The notes beneath the pieces were generated by a model, which saw only the letters and a program-made list of their open reading frames with translations, was not told the DNA's origin and made no database searches. 64,000 bases of DNA from Madurella fahalii (lineage: Eukaryota; Ascomycota; Sordariomycetes; Sordariales): contig CM056879.1 of the NCBI GenBank assembly GCA_029876055.1, positions 930,001 to 994,000 of the forward strand, in the 5' to 3' direction. Shown piece after piece: positions 56,701-64,000 of the stretch (positions within the stretch are counted from its first letter, which is position 1; every line of letters begins with the position of its first letter). The position numbers and the translations under genes are program-made.

Positions 56701-58170
56701 GAGGAGCCGTTCGTTTTTGGACAGCCTATTCCCCGCTTTCTATTCCTCGCGGACGAGAATCGAAGCACGCTCGTGATGCGCATCTCTCACGCCCAGTACG
56801 ATGGCATGTCGGTTCTGACTCTGACCAACCGCCTCTGCGCGCTCTATCTAGGTCAGTCCGTTCCTGACGGCCCGGATTTTCTCGACTTTGTCCACGCCGC
56901 GCGCGAGCGTAACGATCAGGGCGCCGAGGAGTACTGGCGCACACTACTTGCAGGAGCCTCCATGACAGAGCTCGTCTCGCTTAGGGCTCCAAGATATCGG
57001 AGAACGGAACGTAGAATGGTTTCGCGGGAGATCACGACACCGCCCCAGCAAGGTGCTCGGTTCACGTTCGCGACGATCTTGAAGGCAGCTTGGGCTCTAG
57101 TCTTGGCCAAGATCTCTTCTTCCAGCGACGTCGTATTTGGCCACGTCATTTCAGGCCGTAACCTGTCAGTTGAGGGTCTCAACGTCGATCAAATCCTCGG
57201 GCCGTGCCTCAACTTTATCCCGGTACGGGTAAGGCTGCAGGGGGGTGAGGGATCCCACAGAGCACGAACAATCAGCGACATCTTGCGCCAAGTCCATGAC
57301 CAACACCTTATGTCCATCCCTTTTGAGACCCTGGGCATGGACGCGATCGTTGAGCGCTGTACCGACTGGCCGTTATGGACGCATTTCAGCACCGTAGTAC
57401 AATACCAGAACCTGGATGGCGTCGAGGAGACGCTCCGAGATTTCCAATTTGGCGACGCACGCTGCAGTATGACTGTATCTGAGCGCCAGGACGAAGCCCT
57501 TGACCTCCTCGTGCTCGCCACTCCCAAACACGACGGCGCCCGCACCGAAATCACGCTGTACTTCAATGACGATGGCCAGGAAGGGGGTTTATCACGCGAT
57601 TTTGTCGAATACCTGCTCGACTGCCTGCTTGCCAGCCTTGCTATGCTCTCCTCTACTCCCAACCCAGACGAGCACCCCCTCCCCAACCTCGCACAATCGC
57701 CACCGCAAATTCCTAGGCCTATCACGATCCATAACCCCACGTCAGCAACCGACCAAACAGCCGCGGCTAAAATAGGCGGCTATCGCTTCGAAGACATGCC
57801 CTCACAGGTACGAGACCTCGTCGTCGAGGCATGGAACTACATTCTCAAGCCGATCGCCGGCCAAGACGACGACGACGATCACCCCAATAATAACAACCTC
57901 CCCGCCCGCCGCGAGACGACCATCACCCCCGTGACGCGCTTCTACGACGTCTGGGGCAGCAGCCTCATCGCGGCGGCCCAATTCGCCGACTTTTACAATG
58001 CGCGACTGGTCGCGCACGTGTCTGTCGAGGAGGTGATGACGCATCCTACCATGCTGGCGCAGGGCGTGTTGCTGGCCGGGCGTCTGCAGCTCCCTCTGCT
58101 CCTTGCGGCGCCGCTTTCGCTTCTTAGCCTAATCCTACCTATACGGACGCCGTGGGTGCCGGTGCGGTGA
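40766..58170 (+). CDS. Tetramodular nonribosomal peptide synthetase, frame broken once
   Basis: A giant NRPS, about 5780 residues if read through, starting MPQHWSMADTQETSFW. Exons 40766-55413 and 55474-58170; the 60-nt intron (donor GTACGT, in A4) has in-frame stops and joins in phase 0. Order: partial C (40.80-41.53 kb), A1 (41.56-43.11), T1 (Ser codon 43307), E1 (43.45-44.79), C1 (44.80-46.12), A2 (46.2-47.85), T2 (Ser 48008), C2 (48.24-49.44), A3 (49.52-51.10), T3 (Ser 51272), E2 (51.43-52.82), C3 (52.84-54.25), A4 (54.40-55.99), T4 (Ser 56152), CT (56.3-57.65), degenerate T (57.8-58.1). The frame stops at TAG 52400-52402, while the next frame resumes the same E2 domain; the seven-G tract 52385-52391 is one base short for continuity, and total exon length is one short of a multiple of three. 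Predicted product: a macrocyclic tetrapeptide, D-L-D-L. Upstream neighbours are a prenyltransferase and an NTF2-like protein on the same strand. Confidence 0.93.
44795..48120 (+). other. NRPS module 2 (C1-A2-T2)
   Basis: C1 follows an epimerase and should join a D-donor to an L-acceptor. Its active motif is NHSSIDG (45284-45304), keeping the catalytic second His and the Asp. A2 has IVFTSGTTGKPKGS, YGPSE, YKTGDLVRF and SGKLDR. Its A8 motif reads ICRKDTQSKIHGQR, with Cys replacing the usual Gly of GRKD. By-eye specificity positions: D-A-A-I-V-A-A-I-A-K, not assignable. T2 has RLGGDSLGA. No epimerase follows, so residue 2 stays L. Confidence 0.82.
48240..52830 (+). other. NRPS module 3 (C2-A3-T3-E2), contains the frame break
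   Basis: C2 has HHALFDRWS (48626-48652): the His-His and Asp remain but the Gly after Asp is Arg. A3 has IVFTSGTTGKPKGS, YGPSE and YKTGDLVRY, but its A10 region reads SSLKAGKREV where SGKxDR is expected; a Lys is still there. By-eye specificity positions: D-P-L-T-V-I-S-V-V-K, unusual in having Pro second. T3 has GLGGDSITA. E2 has HHLVIDLVSWR (51878) and GWFTVIYPLQ, then the frame breaks at the G7 tract (52385-52391). The C-terminal third of E2 continues in another frame (KAWSYFASRFLTKRG, ILFNYVGG). Confidence 0.82.
52840..56270 (+). other. NRPS module 4 (C3-A4-T4)
   Basis: C3 follows epimerase E2 and carries SHALIDG (53359-53379), with the catalytic His kept. A4 has VMFTSGSTGTPKGV, YGPTE, YKTGDLVQL and SHKIDR; the only intron I detect in the gene (55414-55473) falls between its A5 and A7 motifs. 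By-eye specificity positions: D-A-G-N-I-S-A-V-E-K, not assignable; Glu near the end of the code is unusual. T4 has EQGGDSILA. No epimerase follows, so residue 4 stays L. Confidence 0.82.
56320..58170 (+). other. NRPS terminal CT domain and degenerate carrier-like tail
   Basis: The terminal condensation-like domain has SHAQYDGMS (56785-56811), matching the SHxxxDxxS/T signature of fungal CT domains that release peptides by macrocyclisation. It is followed by an Asp/Asn-rich insert and a carrier-like segment: VRDLVVEAWNYIL, then TRFYDVWGSSLIAAAQFADF, and HVSVEEVMTHPTM. The would-be phosphopantetheine Ser (codon 57961) is kept, but GGDS is replaced by WGSS. A hydrophobic tail follows (LQLPLLLAAPLSLLSLILPI) to the TGA at 58168-58170. 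Confidence 0.78.
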
Positions 58171-59544
58171 GTTCGTGACCTGAGTGGCGGGTTGAGAGGG
58201 CGGAGTGGGTCCTGGGGTCGTGGGTGGGTGGCTGGTTTGTTGTCGGGTCTCAGGGGGAGATGGTAGAAATGTGTGTCTTTTCTTTCATGGAAGCGCTGAA
58301 CAAAAGGGGACGAAAAGGTAAACTCGGGGTTTTGTTTGCAAAGCGCTGTAGGCGTTGGTATAGTACCGATACTATTGTAGCGGACTTGGGGTTGCTAAGT
58401 ACAAGGCGCTTGAGTAGATGTATATCGAATTCAACCCTCGGGTATTTGCCCGCCACGCCCCGGAAGGTGGCTATCTTACTTCTCTTTCGACACTTTTATT
58501 GTTCGTCTCTTTTCCATTCCCATCTCTTTGTAATTAATGGTTCAATCGTGACACAGAATTTCTTGCCGTACGGCCCTGTGCTTTTGTTTCCCCGTGCCAA
58601 AAGCGGCAAAGGGCTGCGCTCAGCAAGAGGCTCAAGAGCATCTTTCGGGAGGACAAGAAAAATACAGACTACCGTGAACGCATTACTACGTCGCGGTCAA
58701 TGTTCCTTTGCTCCCCTGGAGGGATGGAGGCGAGGACATCAGCTGTCAGGTGAATGGAGTCAAGCGGCCCTTTCAAGGCAAGTTCCGTTATGCAGTCCGC
58801 TCACACAACACCTTGCATCAAAGACACACCGCAGCTTCTTAGCCTACACATTGCCCAATTCATTGCATGGTGCTGAACATTGTCTCCTACGTGGCCACGG
58901 CGAACAATCAGACCCCCTTACAACAGCTTGCACCCGGGCCTAGTGTGTAAATCGTGCGGTCGGTACTTAGTAACCGGGCGTTTCGTAGCTGCTAACTAGA
59001 CCACCACAGCTGTGGTACGTATCAAGATCGCCGGAGAATCGATTGTGGGCTAGTCCATCATCTAGCCCCAGTTCAGTAGTGCTAGTTGCAACGTCGTTCG
59101 TCTTTGGCCTAGTACATACCTCGTGAGCGGGATTCGGGCGAGCATATATCATTCCATTTTGCCATGAGGGGCCATTGGGGCTCGCTGTATACCACATCGC
59201 TTCGTATTGCTGTTATAGCGTTGAAAACCCCCCGAATCCCTAGCTGGCCCACCTAAATTCCCGCGCATCGGCTCTTCCCAGCACCGCAGCTCCCAATCAG
59301 GCAACGGGCGGCCACGCTCCGAGCAACGGCGCCGAAGTTGCGGCCCGGAAGAGAAGCCGCCTAACACCCACAAGGTATATACAGTAGCCGAGATGGTTCA
59401 TCCACTTTAATCCAGCCTCAAGTCCGTTATTTTACTCAAACTGGTCTTCCTGAAAGATACCATGGCAACTTGATCCAACGAATCTCTCCTACCTTCGGTA
59501 CCGTTCCCTCCCAGGCGTCAACCATCCCCCTCCCAACCGCCAAA
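58171..59544. other. Intergenic, no gene recognised
   Basis: About 1.4 kb between the NRPS and the CE1-like esterase. A 239-codon open frame at 58224-58943 has no protein-like character. The last ~100 bp are the likely promoter/5' UTR of the esterase. Confidence 0.45.
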
Positions 59545-60651
59545 ATGAAGCCCGTATCCCTCTCAACCCTCTTGCTCTCGGCCCTCCTCCCCATCACTCA
59601 GGCCGCCAGCCTCCGGCAAATCACCACTCCTTTCGGCCCCAACCCACGCAACCTCACATTCCACCTCCTCGTCCCCGACACGCTGCCGCCGAACCCAGCC
59701 ATCCTCGTAAACCCGCACTGGTGCCACGGCACGGCGCAGGCCGCGTACGCCGGGTCGCAGTGGGCCACGCTGGCCGCGCGCCACGGCTTCATCGTCATCT
59801 ACCCTGGCCACAGCCCGGCGTCGTCGGACCAGTGCTGGGACGTGTCGTCCAAGGAGACGCTCACGCACGACGGGGGCGGCGACAGCCTCGGCATCGTCAG
59901 CATGGTGCGGTGGACGCTGGCGCGGCACGGGGCCGACGCGCGGCGCGTCTTCGTCACGGGCGTCAGCTCGGGCGGCATGATGACGCAGGTGCTGCTCGGG
60001 GCGTACCCGGATGTGTTCGCGGCGGGCGCGGCGTTCGCGGGCGTGCCGTTCGGGTGATACGCGCCGGCGGGGCGCGATAACGCCGGCGTGTACGGGCACT
60101 GGAGCGGCGAGTGCGCCTCCGGCGAGGTGGTCAAGACGCCGGTCGAGTGGGCCGCGCTCGTGGACGCCGCGTGGCCCGGCTATGAGGGGTGGCGGCCCAA
60201 GGTGCAGATCTTCCACGGGACCAGGGATGAGGTGGTCAGCTACACCAACCACGGCGAGGGCGTCAAGCTGTGGACCGAGGTGCTGGGGCTGGGGAGCACA
60301 CCGGTCAGGGTGGTGAGCAATACGCCACTGCGCGGCTGGACGAAGAGCGTGTATGGGGAGAGTGGGTGGCTGGAGGCGTACAGTGCTGAAGGCGTGCCCC
60401 ATGACATCAAGGTGCAGGAGGATACGGTCATGGGATTTTTTCAGCTGAACTGCACGAGTGGGTGTTTTTCGTGGGGTCGGGGCGGCCCTAACGTTTCGAT
60501 AACGACCCTGCCGGGCTCGACGACAAGTAGTAGGACTACTACTACTAGTACGAGCGCATCATCTCCATCCATTACGGCAATCCCGACCACGGAAGCTGCC
60601 ACGGCATTCGTCGCCGCGGCCGCAGAGGCCGCGGCTGAACAAGCCCTGTAG
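59545..60651 (+). pseudogene. CE1-like acetylxylan/feruloyl esterase interrupted by TGA
   Basis: A secreted esterase of the PHB-depolymerase-like CE1 group, which removes acetyl or feruloyl groups from xylan. It has a signal peptide (LLLSALLPITQAAS), then PAILVNPHWCHGTAQAAYAG, CWDVSSKETLTHDGGGDSLG, and the nucleophile GVSSGGMMTQ. The frame meets TGA at 60055-60057 just after AFAGVPFG and continues in the same frame (YAPAGRDNAG, then HWSGECASG, the acid motif HGTRDEV and the His motif GVPHDIKVQ) to the TAG at 60649-60651. Related enzymes usually have Cys at this place (GVPFGC), so TGC to TGA is the simplest change. The C-terminus is a Thr/Ser linker and an Ala-rich tail with no CBM1. It may be a pseudogene or a base-call error. 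Confidence 0.85.
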
Positions 60652-62477
60652 GGACAGTGGTGAGGTGCCGGTGTACTTACAACACCCCATGCCTCCATCC
60701 CTCCCCCCCGAATCGAAATATTGATTCGACGATGCAGCGGTCGGAGCGGGTGCAGCGGGGCAACGGCTTGCGCCACAGGAGGTTGCCCCTCTCGCAATCA
60801 GAGGTATGCAGAAATGAGAGATCGCGCAGGGACAGCACCCCAGGGCAGCGCAGGACCGACAGCTGGTCGCAGTGTGTGCTCGCGCCCGCGGCCTAGAAAG
60901 CCCCGGCGCTGATTGATATCATTAGCCTCTCTGTCCTCCTTGCAATTTCGATAGTCCGAGAGTTTCTCTTTGTCTTGGCCCATATCCAGATCCCAGATCC
61001 ATCCCTCCCTTCATGGAATCTGCTGGTTGCAGGTAGCCACCCTGCTTCGTTTTGATAAGTGCCATGTACGGCCTGGTCTAGCTCTGCGAACCTATCAACA
61101 AGTCCACAGTGAGCACAGACATTGCCGGTGAGCAGCCCGCACCTGGCTCGTGTTTGGGCGGGTTGTGGGCATGCAAGCTCCCGCGCGGTTTGATATCCAT
61201 CTGCCACCCAAGACTTCCCAAGACATGGCTGCCGAACTAGTAGGCAATTGTTCCACACGCTAGGGCCGATGAAAAGCCAATTTCTCATCTTCGGCGCTGC
61301 CGCGCACATCATCTAACCCAAGGTGCCGCAGCGCTTGAAGTGGCTGAAAGCCCTTGCCGAAGGGTTGCTGCATTAGCTGAATCTGTCTCTATGTATCTTC
61401 TTCTCGCCGACGTGCCGAAATCATGGGAGACCCTTGGGCTCACTTCGGTAGCATCCGACAGAATCCAGCCACCGCTGTTGGAGCGCGCAGATGTGAGACA
61501 GCCTCGCCGCCTGCCGGATGCCGGATGTCGGTCGGCAGCCTTAGTGCTGTAATTACGTTTCCACAACCAGCCCAGCACACCACTCCCTGCCAAGGCTTTT
61601 GACGCCTGTAACCTACGAACGAGATATACACTCTCAAGCGGAAGGGAAATGGGACAGTGACAGGACGTCAGTCGTTTGCAGGTCTCATCCAAGAACCTGA
61701 ATGACAACAGTGGACCCACGGATGCGGGCTAACATTCTGGATCCGTTTGCACGAGATGATCCTTTTCGGTCAGCTCCGTTTGGTAAATCAACCAGCCAAA
61801 CATCCAGATTGCGTTCACCGCAGACCCACTACTTTTCCCCGGCACTTGCTGTCTTGGGACCCCCTTGGCTCCCGGGCGACAGGTGACAGCCTTGGATGCA
61901 GAGGAGACTTTTGTAGAAGCTATGCAGGAGCCGATGGCGGATGACAGGGATTACTCAGAGGAGGCCAGCACCTGGCAGCCGCCTCGCCTGGCCATACCAT
62001 TCAAGTTAGTTTCAGATGATGCAAAAAAGAATAGGTGTCGCGGCGGCGAGGAACTCATAGAGCTTGTGGGAAGTACGCTTGTTGCCTTGGGGTTTGATCT
62101 ATCTACTACAGGAGAGAAAACGAGACAAGTTACATAGGTGGTAAAAAAGAAAATTGCTAATGGAGCTTACATGATTTGCCCTGCTAATTAAGCGTTCTCT
62201 CTCATCTAAGAGCTCGCCAAGCAGTCTCTGAAATATGACAACCATATATAACCAAATATCAATGAAACAGAGAGAGCGAGAGAGATTTGGAGAAGGAGTC
62301 TGGGTGCAATCAAATGTGATCAGTTACAAGGGGAAAAGAAGAAGAAAAAAATGAAAAGGGAAAGGAGGGAAAGCCGGAAAAAAAAAAAGAGAAAGAAGAT
62401 GAAGGAGAGGAAAAGAGTGGAAAAGGGAAAAAGGAAAAAACCCTTTCAACCAACATGGCGCCTTGATTGCATCCCGC
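60652..62477. other. Intergenic, no gene; purine-rich tract
   Basis: About 1.8 kb between the convergent esterase and kinase-like genes. Open frames (for example 61865-62137) are short and unsupported. A strand-biased A/G tract at about 62270-62445 lies next to the 3' end of the kinase-like gene. Confidence 0.45.
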
Positions 62478-63956
62478 TTACTCTCTACCAACGCGTTCAA
62501 CGTCCTCTTCGCGCCGACGGCGGCCAACAAACGGCTGCCGTTTAAGGATCGACCGTGTAACCCGGACGGGCCGTTGAGGGAAACCCCGCTTCGGATCGGG
62601 GACAAGGATAAAGTCTTTCTCAACCTCCTCATCGGCGTATCGTCCGGTGGCGAGCAGCCGTCGAGTTTTGTCCACTTTAGACTTGGGCGGCCGCTGCCAG
62701 TTAAGCACGGGTCGGCCATATTCGACCCTGGCTTGGCGTCGCATGTAGCTATCGATCAAGGAGATAACTTTCACCTTGTCCACGGGCAGCTCGAGGGGGG
62801 CATCGGGGTATTCAATGTGCCGGGGCTCGCGGGCGTGGTTACCGGAGTGCCTACCATCGCGGCGTTTCCGTACCCAGGCCATCATTTCGTTAAAGAAAGT
62901 TGATATGTCGTTGTCCAACTCGACGTCGGGGTGCTGGACCCATCTTTTAGGGTCCTCGAATTCTTCCTCTTTTACCTGGTTGAGTGGTAGGAACTTGTAC
63001 TTAGGATCGCGCGTGACGACGCAATAAAGAAAGTACATGACGCCTTTGACGTCGTCCACCTCTGGTAGATAGACGGTTCTGTATCCGCCCTCTGTGGTTA
63101 AGTCAAGATCGGGGTCCTGGTGGATTTGCGCAGCGTGTCCGAAGTCGATGAGCAGGATGGAGTCGGTATCCGGGTTGATTAAGAGGTTCCGAGGGGCGAT
63201 GCCTTGGTGGGAAATGCCAAAGTCAAGATTCAGCTCATCGACAAGCCCCACGAGCTCTCGAAACCATCGCAGCTTGAACGGCCTCGGCCAGTGCTTGTCC
63301 AGCGTGCGTGCGGCGATGGCAGGCATAGTAAAACCCACCACCCCTAAACCGCTAAGCTCCTCAACGACGAGAGAGTAAATCGGGATGATGTAGGGATGAG
63401 AAGGCAGCCGTGACAGGATTTGGATTTCATCCCAAACGCCGCCGTAGTACGAGCTAGCAGGTCCGTATTTGAAGGCGACCACTTTCTCCTCGGCCGAAGC
63501 GTGACATGTGTACGCAGCCTTCACCACCCCGGGCCCCAAGCGGTCGAGGACGGTGAGGTCCGATCGTGGCAAGGTCTCGAATGACCGCTCTTGCGGAAGC
63601 TGGTACTCATGGACCGAGGGGTAGTACGTACAGTGCGTAGTGTCGTAACAAAGCTCGGTGCTTGTCCACAAGAGCTTCCCCGACGCGCTCATGCGGATCG
63701 TGAGCACGTCCGGTGGCAGGTCGTCCATGATCCGACGCAAAGCAGCCGTAACGCCTGTTAACCACTCTTCTGCCCGATCGTACGTCTCATCACTGAGATA
63801 ATCATCAAGACAATCGTCAGAGTAGTCAACGACCTGAAGCCATCGGTACGAGTCCCAGTCGAAGAAAACGTTGGTGTTTTTATCAATGTCTTCCAATTTC
63901 GAAGGAAAAACAGAGGCCATATATGAGAAACCGTTGAGTCTCGCTGTGCTCTCCAT
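62478..63956 (-). CDS. Protein-kinase-fold protein, probably catalytically inactive
   Basis: An intronless 492-residue protein starting MESTARLNGFSYMASVFPSK. The N-terminal ~130 residues are a fungal-specific lead-in. The kinase fold follows: a glycine-loop remnant (VLDRLGPGVVKAAY), VAFKYG as the VAIK-like Lys strand, the hinge and helix region, then HQGIAPRNLLINPDTDSILL and IDFGHA. The catalytic loop HRDxxxxN is here HQGxxxxN: the base Asp is Gly, although the metal-binding Asn and DFG are kept. This suggests a pseudokinase. Such kinase-like genes are expanded in Pezizomycotina genomes. The tail is basic, with a Pro-rich stretch (NWQRPPKSKVDKTRRLL). Upstream, a run of 11 G (63980-63990) lies just before the window end. 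Confidence 0.85.
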   Translation of the reverse strand: MESTARLNGFSYMASVFPSKLEDIDKNTNVFFDWDSYRWLQVVDYSDDCLDDYLSDETYDRAEEWLTGVTAALRRIMDDLPPDVLTIRMSASGKLLWTSTELCYDTTHCTYYPSVHEYQLPQERSFETLPRSDLTVLDRLGPGVVKAAYTCHASAEEKVVAFKYGPASSYYGGVWDEIQILSRLPSHPYIIPIYSLVVEELSGLGVVGFTMPAIAARTLDKHWPRPFKLRWFRELVGLVDELNLDFGISHQGIAPRNLLINPDTDSILLIDFGHAAQIHQDPDLDLTTEGGYRTVYLPEVDDVKGVMYFLYCVVTRDPKYKFLPLNQVKEEEFEDPKRWVQHPDVELDNDISTFFNEMMAWVRKRRDGRHSGNHAREPRHIEYPDAPLELPVDKVKVISLIDSYMRRQARVEYGRPVLNWQRPPKSKVDKTRRLLATGRYADEEVEKDFILVPDPKRGFPQRPVRVTRSILKRQPFVGRRRREEDVERVGRE

Positions 63957-64000
63957 GGCAGCAAAATACCCAAATGAAAGGGGGGGGGGGTTCAGATAGA

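Noticed and set aside
58224..58943. 239-codon plus-strand open frame downstream of the NRPS
   Set aside because: It has no protein-like pattern, no family motif and no ATG with supporting context; probably 3' flank.
59563..60402. 279-codon minus-strand open frame over the CE1-like gene
   Set aside because: It is a Arg/His/Pro-rich shadow of a GC-rich coding sequence; the plus strand has the esterase motifs.

Overview
The window is nuclear DNA of a filamentous ascomycete, probably a Sordariomycete close to Sordariales/Chaetomiaceae (inferred). Genes carry short introns (about 48-90 nt) with GTRNGT-type donors and CTRAC-like branch sites. There is an intron-containing tRNA-Lys, conserved ascomycete genes (cdc24, mrp10, an RGS membrane protein, a Skp1 paralogue) and secreted plant-polysaccharide esterases, one with a CBM1 cellulose-binding module.

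Layout. 1-8.7 kb: 3' end of cdc24, mrp10 on the minus strand, and a long disordered, probably nuclear protein. 9.2-12.6 kb: a divergent pair of unrecognised genes with hydrophobic segments. 13.3 kb: tRNA-Lys(CUU). 14.3-20.5 kb: a Cys-rich one-pass membrane protein, a Skp1 paralogue, a four-helix membrane protein and a small secreted 8-Cys protein. 22.1-26.8 kb: an RGS membrane protein and a CBM1-GDSL (CE16-like) esterase. 28.1-40.1 kb: gene-poor accessory DNA with a frameshifted small gene, a flavin monooxygenase, a secreted 10-Cys peptide gene built from four tiny exons, a DMATS-type prenyltransferase and an NTF2/SnoaL-like protein. 40.8-58.2 kb: a giant nonribosomal peptide synthetase (NRPS). 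59.5-60.7 kb: a CE1-like esterase interrupted by one TGA. 62.5-64 kb: a kinase-fold protein lacking the catalytic Asp.

The main system is the NRPS neighbourhood. The synthetase reads (partial C)-A-T-E-C-A-T-C-A-T-E-C-A-T-CT-(T-like): four modules, epimerases after modules 1 and 3, and a terminal condensation domain with the fungal cyclising SHxxxDxxS motif. That predicts a macrocyclic tetrapeptide with alternating D and L residues. The prenyltransferase and NTF2-like gene just upstream, and possibly the flavin monooxygenase about 10 kb away, suggest prenylation and oxidation. No transporter or transcription factor was recognised in the window.

Several accessory genes are broken in this sequence: a missing base at a G7 tract in the second epimerase of the NRPS, a frameshift in the 28.1 kb gene, a TGA at an expected Cys codon of the CE1-like esterase, and a frame break near the start of the prenyltransferase that a 49-nt intron would repair. 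The conserved housekeeping genes are intact. The breaks may be pseudogenisation or homopolymer/assembly errors; the sequence alone cannot decide.
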